Below, one piece after another: positions 56,092 through 64,000 of a DNA stretch of 64,000 nucleotides; position 1 is the first letter of the stretch, and each line of letters opens with the position of its first letter. This DNA comes from an uncultured Bacteroidota bacterium (GTDB lineage: Bacteria > Bacteroidota > Bacteroidia > Bacteroidales > P3), in the NCBI GenBank assembly GCA_902788805.1, contig CADALO010000006.1:62001-126000 (forward strand), in the 5' to 3' direction. The position numbers and the translations under genes are program-made. The notes below the pieces were generated by a model, which made no database searches, was not told the DNA's origin, and was given only the letters and a program-made list of their open reading frames with translations.

Positions 56092-56937
56092 ATGACAAAA
56101 TACATCGGAGCTCACGTTAGTGCTTCGGGTGGCGTAGGAAACGCCATCCTTAATGCAGAGGCCATTGGAGCCAACGCATTTGCCCTGTTCACACGCAACC
56201 AGCGCAGCTGGGTCAGCAAGCCGCTGGCTCAGATGGAGATTGACGGATTCAAAGCATTGCTTGCTGACCGCGGCTTCAGTCCCAAATATGTGCTGCCGCA
56301 CGACAGCTACCTCATCAACCTCGGTTCGCCCGACGAAGAAACGCTCCAGAAAAGCCGTGCCGCTTTCCTCGACGAGATGACACGCGCCCAGCAACTGGGA
56401 CTGCAGATGCTCAACTTCCACCCCGGCAGCCACCTCAACAAGGTCAGCGAGGAAGAATGTCTCGACCAGATAGCGCGCGAGGTTAATCTGGCACTGTCAA
56501 TGACCGAGGGCGTCACCGCCGTCATCGAGAACACCGCCGGACAGGGCACCAACCTTGGCTGGCGTTTCGAGCACATAGCGCGCATCATAGAGGGCATCGA
56601 CGACAAGAGTCGTGTGGGCGTCTGCATCGACACCTGCCACACCCTTGCCGCCGGCTACGACTTGTCGACAGAAATGGGCTACCAGTTCTGCTTTGAAGAG
56701 TTCGACAGGCTCATAGGCCAAAAGTACCTGCGTGCCATCCACCTCAACGACAGCAAGAAAGCCGCATCGTCACACGTCGACCGCCACGAGGTGTTGGGCG
56801 AAGGATTCTTGGGCAAAGCATTCTTTGAGCACTTTATGAACGACCCACGCTTCGACGATATGCCAATCATACTCGAAACTCCCGATCCGATGCGTTGGGC
56901 TGACGAAATCAAGTGGTTGCGGAGCCTTGAGAAATAG
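56092..56937 (+). CDS. nfo: Endonuclease IV
   Basis: 281 aa, normal length. [110 protein letters not shown] and ILETPDP are the metal-binding blocks of the AP-endonuclease 2 family. It cleaves DNA at abasic sites in base-excision repair. Its start codon directly abuts a 16-bp tandem repeat. Confidence 0.96.
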   Translation: MTKYIGAHVSASGGVGNAILNAEAIGANAFALFTRNQRSWVSKPLAQMEIDGFKALLADRGFSPKYVLPHDSYLINLGSPDEETLQKSRAAFLDEMTRAQQLGLQMLNFHPGSHLNKVSEEECLDQIAREVNLALSMTEGVTAVIENTAGQGTNLGWRFEHIARIIEGIDDKSRVGVCIDTCHTLAAGYDLSTEMGYQFCFEEFDRLIGQKYLRAIHLNDSKKAASSHVDRHEVLGEGFLGKAFFEHFMNDPRFDDMPIILETPDPMRWADEIKWLRSLEK

Positions 56938-56953
56938 TCAAACTCTGCGAATA

Positions 56954-57757
56954 ATGAATGCTATCAAACGCTTCCTATCCTTAGCACTGCTGGTTATGGC
57001 TTGCAGCACTGTGACAGGACAAGGCCTTCTGACCTTGAACGACGATCCTCTGAGTTATGAGAACCTGCGTGGCCCTGTGAAAGAAGTGGAGCTCCTGGAT
57101 ATGTCAATCTACGAAGACGGTGAAACAACCATCTGGGACACCATATACCTGCTTTTCAACGAAGACGGGCAAATCCTACAACACAATTGCTTTATGCACG
57201 CTGAGTATCCCTACATCATATACCTCTACACCAATGGCAGGTTGACTGAGGAGAAGTGGTGGAACAACTATGACAGCATCAGAAGACAATATCACTATTC
57301 ACCAAACGGCTGCCTGTCATACGCCGTCGAATTTTACTACGAAGAGGGCGAACAAAAGATTTATGACACAAACCAATACCACTGCGACTCGCTGTGCCGC
57401 GTAACGATGCAAATATACAACCACTTCCAGGACACAGTCCGATGCACCTACGACGAAAACGGCAGGATGACAAAATGGTGCAACTGGGAAAGATGCGAAG
57501 ATGGATGCGACGGATGCTCCACATTCATTTACAACAGCCAAGGTCTTCTTGTCAAAGAGCAAAGCGGGCATCGGTATTCAAATGGCAACAAAGAATACAT
57601 TTACAACGAGAAAGGATTTGTATCTACCTATATCGATAACTTTACCGGAGAAGAGAATACCATACACTACGAATACACATACGACAGTTACGACAACTGG
57701 GTGACACGGCGACGTGACAACCATTTCATCATTCGTAAAATCACTTATTATGAATAA
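56954..57757 (+). CDS. Exported YD/RHS-like repeat protein, possible lipoprotein
   Basis: 267 aa from ATG 56954 (MNAIKRFLSLALLVMACSTVTG); the frame continues upstream to 56927 inside nfo but without a signal-like start. LLVMAC is an acceptable lipobox. The rest consists of short repeats of the form Y..NG.L....W / YDENGRM / YNSQGLLV / YNEKGFVS, resembling RHS/YD-type repeats found in many Bacteroidetes exported proteins. No toxin or catalytic domain is visible. Function is unknown. Confidence 0.65.
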   Translation: MNAIKRFLSLALLVMACSTVTGQGLLTLNDDPLSYENLRGPVKEVELLDMSIYEDGETTIWDTIYLLFNEDGQILQHNCFMHAEYPYIIYLYTNGRLTEEKWWNNYDSIRRQYHYSPNGCLSYAVEFYYEEGEQKIYDTNQYHCDSLCRVTMQIYNHFQDTVRCTYDENGRMTKWCNWERCEDGCDGCSTFIYNSQGLLVKEQSGHRYSNGNKEYIYNEKGFVSTYIDNFTGEENTIHYEYTYDSYDNWVTRRRDNHFIIRKITYYE

Positions 57758-57854
57758 TGGCATCCTGCACGGCAGCAATCCTGCAAAAGGTCATTTATTT
57801 GTCTAAACGACGCAATATAAAACGCCATTCGACGTTTTTGCAAAAAATAAAACA

Positions 57855-58505
57855 ATGAAAAGAACAATCCTGATACTATTGCTGCTCTTCTGCGCCACCT
57901 CCCTGACGGCGCAAATAACCCATACCTCGCAGGGCAACTATGACAAAAATGCCGACGAGATACTGAAGAAAGCATCCAAGAAAATAGACAACGCCAGCGG
58001 AGTAACTTTCACTGTCACAATGACAAACAAAGACAGCAACAAAAAGGCCACCGCAAAACAAACCGCCAACGTCACCTACCAGCGCGGCAAATACTGCGTT
58101 AGCTTTGACGGAAACACAATTTATTGCGACGGCACCGCCACGTGGCACTGGAACAAGAGCTCAAAAGAGGTCGTGGTCAACAATCTAAGCGACGCCCAAG
58201 ACGACCTGATGAACCCCGGCGCGCTGCTGGCCAACTACACCAAGAACTTCAAAGCCAAGTACATCCGCAAAGAGAGCAACGGCGATGCCGTCATCGACCT
58301 CACGCCTAAGAAAAGCAAAAGCTACTACAAGATACGCTTCATCATAAACAGCAACAACGTCATACGGAGAATGGAGATGCACAACTACGACTCCTCGTCT
58401 GCTGAGTATGATGTAAGCAAGTTCACAACGGCAAAAGTCAATGCAAACACCTTCGTCTTTCCTCAAAAAGAAAACCCCGATGTCGAGGTAATCGATATGA
58501 GGTAA
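57855..58505 (+). CDS. LolA-like outer-membrane lipoprotein carrier protein
   Basis: 216 aa. Signal peptide (MKRTILILLLLFCATSLTA, cleaved before QIT). ADEILKKASKKIDNASGVTFTVTM is the N-terminal helix and strand of the LolA fold. The strands YCVSFDGNTIYCDGTATWHWNKSSKEVVVNNL and the ALLANYTKNFKAKYI block also match. LolA carries lipoproteins through the periplasm. Bacteroidetes encode several LolA-like proteins, so this may be a paralogue with another cargo. It lies 28 bp upstream of tsaB. Confidence 0.75.
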   Translation: MKRTILILLLLFCATSLTAQITHTSQGNYDKNADEILKKASKKIDNASGVTFTVTMTNKDSNKKATAKQTANVTYQRGKYCVSFDGNTIYCDGTATWHWNKSSKEVVVNNLSDAQDDLMNPGALLANYTKNFKAKYIRKESNGDAVIDLTPKKSKSYYKIRFIINSNNVIRRMEMHNYDSSSAEYDVSKFTTAKVNANTFVFPQKENPDVEVIDMR

Positions 58506-58533
58506 CATCCTTATAAACAACTACAACCTCGTT

Positions 58534-59223
58534 ATGGCCATACTACTGCTTGAAACAGCCACACAGATATGCTCAGCCGCCCTCGAGAAAGACGGCAAAA
58601 TCATTACCGAAATACACAGCGACGAACCCAACGCACACTCGTCGAAACTGGCAGTATTCATCGACAAACTGTTGAAAGAAAACGGACTTAAGCCCCAAGA
58701 ACTTGAGGCCGTGTGTGTGTCATCGGGCCCTGGATCATACACAGGCCTACGAATAGGCGTCAGCAGCGCCAAAGGCATCTGCTATGCACTGGGCATCCCA
58801 CTGCTCTCCGTGCCAACCTTAGAGAATATGGCCGACCTGTACTTTGCCCGTCACAAAGACTATGACGGACTGGTTTGCCCAATGATCGACGCTCGAAGAA
58901 TGGAATGCTACACAGCCCTTTACGCCAGGGACGGCATAGTTAGAGATACGCAAGCAGAAGTAATCGAGGCCGGCATTTACGACCAATGGCTCGACAAAGG
59001 ACCGGTGACATTCATAGGCGACGGTGCCGAGAAGACGCGCCAGCTGCTGGCTGTACACCCCAACGCACGCTACGACACCGCCTTCACCATCTCAGCTGAA
59101 GGTATGGCGGCAAAAGCAGAGGAAAAGCTACGCAAGGGCGAGAAAGAGGATGTGGCATACTTTGAGCCCTTCTATCTGAAAGACTTCGTTGCAAAGAAAT
59201 CGGTAGTGCACGGACTCCGATAG
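58534..59223 (+). CDS. tsaB: tRNA t6A biosynthesis protein TsaB
   Basis: 229 aa. ILLLETATQICSAALEKDGKII, ELEAVCVSSGPGSYTGLRIGVSSAKGICYALGIPLLSVPTL and MIDARRMECYTALY are the TsaB signature. With TsaD and TsaE it makes threonylcarbamoyladenosine at position 37 of ANN-decoding tRNAs. It precedes the permease gene by 22 bp. Confidence 0.95.
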   Translation: MAILLLETATQICSAALEKDGKIITEIHSDEPNAHSSKLAVFIDKLLKENGLKPQELEAVCVSSGPGSYTGLRIGVSSAKGICYALGIPLLSVPTLENMADLYFARHKDYDGLVCPMIDARRMECYTALYARDGIVRDTQAEVIEAGIYDQWLDKGPVTFIGDGAEKTRQLLAVHPNARYDTAFTISAEGMAAKAEEKLRKGEKEDVAYFEPFYLKDFVAKKSVVHGLR

Positions 59224-59245
59224 CGACACAGAAAACTCATTACCG

Positions 59246-60325
59246 ATGCTTAAATATATAGGAAAACGCTTGCTCTACGGCCTCTTGGTGATACTGGGAG
59301 TCGTCACGCTGGTGTTTTTCCTGTTCAACATACTGCCCGGCGACCCGGCAAGGATGATGCTGGGCCAGCGTGCAGATGCAGAGAGCGTGGAGATGATAAA
59401 CCGCGACCTGGGCAGGGACAAGCCCATCGGAGTGCAGTTCGCAGGCTATCTGAACGACCTCTCCCCTATCTCGTTCCACAACAACCGCGACAAAAACAGC
59501 TATTGGTATCTGGATCCGGAGAAATACGAGCCCTACGGCACGATTGTCAAGCTTGGAGCGACCTCGGTAGTGGCAAAGATGCCCTACCTTCGCAGGTCGT
59601 ACCAGTCCAAAAGGAAAGTGACCGAGATTATTGCCACCGCATTTCCACAAACGGCAGTGCTTGCGCTGACGGCGATGCTCTTTGCCGTCATAGTGGGCAT
59701 TCTGCTTGGCATCGTGGCGGCCTTGCACAAAGGTTCTTGGATTGACCATCTGACGCTGCTGATGTCCACGCTAGGAATGTCGTTGCCTTCGTTCTTTGCG
59801 GCCATACTCATCGCGTGGTTCTTTGCCTACGTCCTGTCCGATGTGACGCACCTCAATATGTTCGGTAACCTTTACACCGTAGACGACTACGGATGCGGCG
59901 AATACATAGACCTGCGCAACCTCATCCTGCCGGCGCTGACACTGGGCATCAGGCCATTGGCTGTACTGGTAGAGCTGACAAAGAGTTCGATGCTCGAAGC
60001 GCTGTCGCAAGACTACATAAGGACTGCCCGCGCCAAAGGTATGTCGAGGAGCAGACTCATATTCAAGCACGCACTGCGCAATGCACTGAATCCCATTGTG
60101 ACATCCGCATCGGGCTGGCTGGCAGGTTTGCTGGCCGGAGCCGTCTTTGTCGAATACGTGTTCGACTGGAAAGGAATGGGCGTGGTGATTGTCGACGGCT
60201 TGGAGAAATACGACTTCCCGGTAGTGATGGGCGCCATCCTATTTATCTGCATCCTGCTGGTGCTGATCAACATCATCGTGGACATACTTTACGGCATCCT
60301 CGACCCACGAGTGCGACTCAGCTGA
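59246..60325 (+). CDS. DppB/OppB-type ABC permease, no partner genes nearby
   Basis: 359 aa, six membrane segments. N-terminal YIGKRLLYGLLVILGVVTLVFFLFNILPGDPARMM and the EAA-loop region DYIRTARAKGMSRSRLIFKHALRNALNPIV are classical. The loop after TM1 is longer than in typical 305-340-aa DppB proteins (about residues 55-120, including HNNRDKNSYWYLDPEKYE). DppC, ATPases and binding protein are absent from the window; the gene is followed by a hairpin and a convergent gene. It must pair with components encoded elsewhere. Confidence 0.87.
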   Translation: MLKYIGKRLLYGLLVILGVVTLVFFLFNILPGDPARMMLGQRADAESVEMINRDLGRDKPIGVQFAGYLNDLSPISFHNNRDKNSYWYLDPEKYEPYGTIVKLGATSVVAKMPYLRRSYQSKRKVTEIIATAFPQTAVLALTAMLFAVIVGILLGIVAALHKGSWIDHLTLLMSTLGMSLPSFFAAILIAWFFAYVLSDVTHLNMFGNLYTVDDYGCGEYIDLRNLILPALTLGIRPLAVLVELTKSSMLEALSQDYIRTARAKGMSRSRLIFKHALRNALNPIVTSASGWLAGLLAGAVFVEYVFDWKGMGVVIVDGLEKYDFPVVMGAILFICILLVLINIIVDILYGILDPRVRLS

Positions 60326-60453
60326 CCCGAATCATCCTTTTAATGCACTCGGACAGAACGACTTTTTTTTGTCGCCAAAAGAGATGATGGAGTATATCGA
60401 TAGCTGTCCGTTTCCAGTATTATATGTTTCGGGCAAGAGCGTGCACAAAAAGA

Positions 60454-60477
60454 AATAGCCGGCAAATGTCGGCTATT
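60454..60477. terminator. Hairpin between convergent genes
   Basis: AATAGCCG / CGGCTATT with loop GCAAATGT, 8-bp perfect stem. It sits between the permease (plus) and the thioredoxin-like gene (minus) and probably terminates one or both. The stem core TAGCCG / CGGCTA is the same as in the hairpin at 50915. Confidence 0.7.
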
Positions 60478-60533
60478 AATCTGTGTCGCCTATACGATAG
60501 GCTATACGTTGTGTCGGGCCGGTAGCCAGAGTG

Positions 60534-61103
60534 CTACTTGTCGAGTCCGAGTCGTTTCATCATATCGGGCTTGATTTCGGTCGGGAAGATTTTCTGGTAT
60601 TCCTCGTAGGTGTAGCGCTGGCTGTCGCCGTTGCAGATGTACCAGAGCTGCATAGAGAAATCGTAGGCGTTCTGATAGCCTTGCAGTATCTGCGAAAGCC
60701 CTTTCTCCCTATTGAAGACGGCGAACGAGGGGAAGCCTATCTTCTGTCCAAGAATGGCGCGTGCAAAGGGGTGGGTTTGAGGACGCTGACCAGGGGTCTT
60801 GGTGTTGCTGTATTTAACACCGTTCCAGGTGAAGGTGGAGTTGCCTTCAGCGTCGAACTTAACCGGAATGTAGAATTTGTTAAGGATGGCTGCGACAACA
60901 GGGTCGGAGAATGTGTCCTGGTCCATCTTCTTGCACCATCCGCACCACGAGGTCGAGAAGTCGACGAAGAATAGCTTTTTGTTTGACTTTATATCAACCT
61001 GCGATGCTTGTTCCATTGTGCGCCACTGTACTTGGGCTTGCAAGTCGCAAACCATCAAAGCGGCGAGGAACAAAAAGGGTATTATTTTTTTCATCATTTG
61101 CAT
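60534..61103 (-). CDS. Exported thioredoxin-fold protein
   Basis: 189 aa. Signal peptide of about 24 residues (MQMMKKIIPFLFLAALMVCD, ending LQA). FFVDFSTSWCGWCKKMDQDTF holds the redox motif C54-G-W-C57. VKFDAEGNSTF and the IGFPSFAVFNRE loop (cis-Pro) follow. It resembles the thiol:disulfide (DsbD C-terminal or TlpA-like) periplasmic thioredoxins of Bacteroidetes. It is expected to reduce or oxidise disulfides in exported proteins. It stands alone. Confidence 0.85.
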   Translation of the reverse strand: MQMMKKIIPFLFLAALMVCDLQAQVQWRTMEQASQVDIKSNKKLFFVDFSTSWCGWCKKMDQDTFSDPVVAAILNKFYIPVKFDAEGNSTFTWNGVKYSNTKTPGQRPQTHPFARAILGQKIGFPSFAVFNREKGLSQILQGYQNAYDFSMQLWYICNGDSQRYTYEEYQKIFPTEIKPDMMKRLGLDK

Positions 61104-61202
61104 ATTATTTTCAGATTAGTATCGGTTTGTTTCGTTCAACAAAAGGGATATAACTGCGTTTAATGTGTTTTATTATATTGAATATCTTAAATAAACTTAA
61201 AA

Positions 61203-62531
61203 TCACCATTCTATTTTCCAGTCCGACTCCTTTTCATCCTTTGTCGGGTCGTATTCTTCTTCGCGGTCCATACGGTCGCGAACACGGAACAACTTGCCAA
61301 GCCAGTCGTCCTTCTTCGATTTCTTCTGACCCGGGTTGGCTTTGTCTTCATCTATAATCTTGGTTATCTCGGTGACAAAGTGTTCCACGTATTTTGGGGA
61401 AGTATTCTCATCGTGATGTATCTGTGCACCAGTGTAATAGTGCCTTATAATGGAATCGTAGGCAATGCCCAGCGACACCATACGGATTGTACCCTCTTGA
61501 CTGAGGCCCACGCCGTGGCCGTAACCGTGGCCGCTAAGGATAACATCGCCGGTCTTTGAGTCGGTAGATACCGAGAAAAAGGTGGATTTGAGACCGAAGT
61601 CGGTGCGTACCCTTGTCAGCGGCACACCGAGTATGCGAGCCTGACGCTGAGGCTGCGAGAAGGTGAGCAGAGTGTTGCGCACCTCGGGATCCTGCGTGTT
61701 GAGCTTGTGAGTTTTGGAGAAGTAGTTGAGCCACTTGTCCTTGGATATCACTTTGGTCCAGTTGGATTGACGCATACGGTAGGAGAAAGTGTCCTGCACC
61801 GAGCGCAGGTAAGGCAAGGCTGTACGCCACACATCTTCAGAATTGGCTGTCTGTCCGCCCGAATTGGAATGAAACGGCGTGTCGATAAGATTGCCGTCGG
61901 CATCGACAATGGTCTCACCCGACGACTGCATAGTGCCAAGCATTATGTCGGGCCTTACACAACGGTTCTGGTAGGCCTGGCAATGCACATAGTCACAGAA
62001 GTTGAAGCCGTCGGCACGGTGTTTTTTCATATTGCGCAACGCCCAGGTGCGTGATATTACGGCCTGAATGCGGAATATGTCGCTCTGCTGTCCATAGATT
62101 TCCGATTGCACGACGCCAGCAAGGTAGGTCTCGAATTCGACACTGTTGATTATACGCAGATTAGACTTGTCGTAGGCAGAGACAAGCAGGTCACCCTCGT
62201 AGGTGCGCTGCTTGACACCGGTAGGATTGAGGCACATTATGCAGGCGGTATCGGTGGCCATAATGCAAGCCTGCTTGTAAATACCATATTCATAGCCATT
62301 CACGGATATCTTAACGCCTGTCGCTGTCGGGAGCAATTCGACCGACATACCTTCGCCAAGCGAGGGCTCAAGCAACAGAGTGTCGTTGGCATAGAGGTCG
62401 TAGAGCCCGAGGTCGAACGAGACATTGATGGCTTCGATGTTGCTGTTTGAGAACAGGCGCACCTTGATTTTGTCGGCTGAGGCCGTGAATGCGGAAAGCA
62501 GAAGGAGTAGTATGATTGCGACGCGTTTCAT
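61203..62531 (-). CDS. SpoIID/LytB-domain protein (putative lytic enzyme)
   Basis: 442 aa. Signal peptide (MKRVAIILLLLLSAFTASA, cleaved before DKI). SpoIID block: RIINSVEFETYLAGVVQSEIYGQQSDIFRIQAVISRTWALRN, TPFHSNSGGQTANSEDVW and SGHGYGHGVGLSQEGTIRMVSLGIAYDSIIRHYYTG. SpoIID is a lytic transglycosylase in Bacillus; Gram-negative relatives probably also act on peptidoglycan lacking stem peptides. The C-terminal tail is charged (K/D/E-rich). It lies 24 bp downstream of lpxB on the same strand. Confidence 0.88.
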   Translation of the reverse strand: MKRVAIILLLLLSAFTASADKIKVRLFSNSNIEAINVSFDLGLYDLYANDTLLLEPSLGEGMSVELLPTATGVKISVNGYEYGIYKQACIMATDTACIMCLNPTGVKQRTYEGDLLVSAYDKSNLRIINSVEFETYLAGVVQSEIYGQQSDIFRIQAVISRTWALRNMKKHRADGFNFCDYVHCQAYQNRCVRPDIMLGTMQSSGETIVDADGNLIDTPFHSNSGGQTANSEDVWRTALPYLRSVQDTFSYRMRQSNWTKVISKDKWLNYFSKTHKLNTQDPEVRNTLLTFSQPQRQARILGVPLTRVRTDFGLKSTFFSVSTDSKTGDVILSGHGYGHGVGLSQEGTIRMVSLGIAYDSIIRHYYTGAQIHHDENTSPKYVEHFVTEITKIIDEDKANPGQKKSKKDDWLGKLFRVRDRMDREEEYDPTKDEKESDWKIEW

Positions 62532-62555
62532 AAGGTATCGTAGTAAGGCTGTTGG

Positions 62556-63695
62556 TTATTGTTTGACAATGCTTGTTATTTCATCGGCAGTACGGGCTGA
62601 GGCTCCGGGACCACCAAGTATGGCAATGAGACGGTCGTATTCTGCCATAATTGCAGAACGACGCTCATCGTTGGACGTTATCGAGCAGAACTCGCTGTCG
62701 AGTGTCTTGAGGTTGAATTGTCCCTGTATCAGCTCGCGTACAACAGGGCGGTCGGCAATAAGGTTGACAAGCGAAATATACTTGATTTTGTTGCCTATAA
62801 GCACACGAGCAATGGCGGCAGAGAGTCTGTTACACTGGTAGCATACCACCTGCGGCACGCGGAACAGGGCCGTCTCGAGCGTTGCCGTGCCCGAGCATAC
62901 GACGGCTGATTCAGCCTCGGAAAGCAACTGGTAGGTGCCGTCAAAGCGTATGTCCACATTTGAAATACCTGCAGGTATGAACTTGCGATAAAATTCTTCA
63001 CCAATAAGTGTCATTCCTGCAACGGAGAAACGGCACTCAGGATGCTTGGCAGCCAGTTGCATCATCAAAGGGAGCATCCGTTTGAGTTCCTGTTTGCGGC
63101 TGCCTGGCAGCAGGGCCACAAGGCGTGGTGCAGAAGCCAACGGCTGCAAAGCCGCTTTTTCTTCCTTGAAATGTGCTATCTCATCAAGCAGAGGGTGCCC
63201 GACATATACCGCCTGCGGAAAATTGTTATCAGCATAGAACTTCCGTTCGGACGGGAGAATATAGCATAGTTTATCAAGGTCGCGACGCATAGGGCGTATG
63301 CGGTTCTTTTTCCAAGCCCAAATCTGCGGTGAGATGTAATAGACATTGCGAAGGCCAAGTTTATGGGTGTACTTGGCTATCTTGAGATTGAATCCCGGAT
63401 AATCGATAAAGACAACAGCATCGGGATTGAATTCTGTTATGTCTTTCTTACAAAAGCTAATATTGCCGAATATGGTTTTGAGATGTGAGAGCACCTCGAA
63501 AAAGCCCATAAAAGCCAAATCGCGTATGTGACGCACCTGGACAGCATTGGCACCGTGTTCGGTTGCGACCTCAGCCATTCGGTCGCCGCCCCAGAAACGA
63601 ATCTGGGCATCGGGCTGACGCTCAAACAGTGCCCGCATCAGGTTGGAACCGTGCAGGTCGCCAGAGGCCTCTCCTGATATAATATAGTATTTCAC
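62556..63695 (-). CDS. lpxB: Lipid-A-disaccharide synthase
   Basis: 379 aa. MKYYIISGEASGDLHGSNLMRAL, FWGGDRMAEVA, LAFMGFFEVLSHL, VVFIDYPGFNLKIAKYTH, YYISPQIWAWKKNRIRPMRRDLDKLCYILPSE, VGHPLLDEI, LLPGSRKQEL and CSGTATLETALF are all LpxB blocks. It joins UDP-diacylglucosamine and lipid X at the inner membrane. Start overlaps the upstream small membrane gene by 4 bp. Confidence 0.97.
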   Translation of the reverse strand: MKYYIISGEASGDLHGSNLMRALFERQPDAQIRFWGGDRMAEVATEHGANAVQVRHIRDLAFMGFFEVLSHLKTIFGNISFCKKDITEFNPDAVVFIDYPGFNLKIAKYTHKLGLRNVYYISPQIWAWKKNRIRPMRRDLDKLCYILPSERKFYADNNFPQAVYVGHPLLDEIAHFKEEKAALQPLASAPRLVALLPGSRKQELKRMLPLMMQLAAKHPECRFSVAGMTLIGEEFYRKFIPAGISNVDIRFDGTYQLLSEAESAVVCSGTATLETALFRVPQVVCYQCNRLSAAIARVLIGNKIKYISLVNLIADRPVVRELIQGQFNLKTLDSEFCSITSNDERRSAIMAEYDRLIAILGGPGASARTADEITSIVKQ

Positions 63696-63982
63696 AGTGC
63701 TATAGCTTTAGTCTTGAACAATATATAAAGAAAGATTATAAACGTCACGAACAGCGCAATAATCATTGTCTTGACAATCTGCGTGTCCTGTTTCTTTTTA
63801 GCGAAATGGCGCAGTATGAGCAGAGGCAGCACGAAGCATATTCCAAACCATCTGATATGGCTTTCTACCGGCTGGTGAGCTATGAAAAGTCCAAGCCAAA
63901 GCAGGACTCCTGTAACCAATTCTGAGCCAAGCGACAGCAACAAGCCTGCCAGCACTCTGTTTTGTTTCAGCAAATCACTCAT
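63692..63982 (-). CDS. Small membrane protein co-transcribed with lpxB
   Basis: 96 aa with three hydrophobic segments (about residues 10-33, 43-58 and 70-90) and a basic KKKQ loop. Its stop overlaps the lpxB start by 4 bp, so the two are translationally coupled. No family was recognised. A role linked to lipid A or the inner membrane is only an inference from position. Confidence 0.65.
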   Translation of the reverse strand: MSDLLKQNRVLAGLLLSLGSELVTGVLLWLGLFIAHQPVESHIRWFGICFVLPLLILRHFAKKKQDTQIVKTMIIALFVTFIIFLYILFKTKAIAL

Positions 63983-64000
63983 AATCCTTTCTTATCTTTT

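Noticed and set aside
60384-60458. 24-codon plus-strand frame (MMEYIDSCPFPVLYVSGKSV...)
   Set aside because: It looks protein-like but is very short, lacks a visible start signal and runs into the terminator hairpin. It could be a remnant; there is not enough to call a gene.

Overview
The window is a piece of a Bacteroidales chromosome, probably from a Prevotella-like or other uncultured host-associated member. The grounds are family content (DUF4835/PorD-like protein, Bacteroidetes-type OmpA proteins, LpxB, a SpoIID/LytB protein, a Y1 transposase fused to a SLOG-like domain) and Bacteroidetes promoter boxes (TAnnTTTG, with TTTG 19 nt upstream where both are visible). No rRNA, tRNA or CRISPR array was recognised.

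Layout. (1) 1-2821: two tandem OmpA-type outer-membrane proteins, the first cut by the window edge. (2) 2865-43998: a 41-kb surface-glycan locus, all on the plus strand, with many 4-bp start/stop overlaps. It holds six GT4, about a dozen GT2 or GT2-like, three GT32, one GT9-like, one GT-D-like and one GT-C-like glycosyltransferase. It also holds a ligase/polymerase membrane protein, an MBOAT O-acyltransferase with three SGNH-type partners, a polysaccharide pyruvyl transferase beside an FrhB-acetyltransferase fusion, a hexapeptide acetyltransferase, an acyltransferase-3 protein, and an ABC exporter whose ATPase (24.1 kb) and permease (41.1 kb) lie 16 kb apart. The likely flow is: glycosyltransferases build a lipid-linked glycan in the cytoplasm; pyruvyl, acetyl and acyl groups decorate it; the Wzm/Wzt pair exports it; a WaaL-like ligase may attach it to lipid A-core. 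(3) 44.1-64 kb: ordinary chromosome with an aminotransferase, a DUF4835 protein, gyrB, pepE, lipoproteins, an S41 protease, nfo, a LolA-like protein, tsaB, a lone DppB-type permease, a thioredoxin, a SpoIID-like protein and lpxB. Small mobile-looking elements are scattered through it.

The most unusual content lies between and inside the genes. Heptanucleotide tandem arrays (CAYACAT and relatives) precede several glycan genes, and a related array (CATCAAT x4.4) lies inside the reading frame of one GT4 gene, which makes it a candidate phase-variable locus. A GxxExxY nuclease-like gene sits inside one copy of a 108-bp hairpin repeat whose empty copies are tandemly arrayed downstream. A four-helix-bundle (S23-type) gene is likewise flanked by inverted A/T-rich repeats. 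A large palindrome carrying TGTACA boxes at 11-bp spacing lies upstream of gyrB. A second copy of the pepE 3' end, differing only at synonymous third positions, sits just before a RAYT-like transposase gene. One of the three SGNH proteins keeps the DxxH catalytic pair and the other two do not.

Limits: all homology calls are from reading motifs, not from searches. Glycosyltransferase sugar specificities cannot be read from the sequence.
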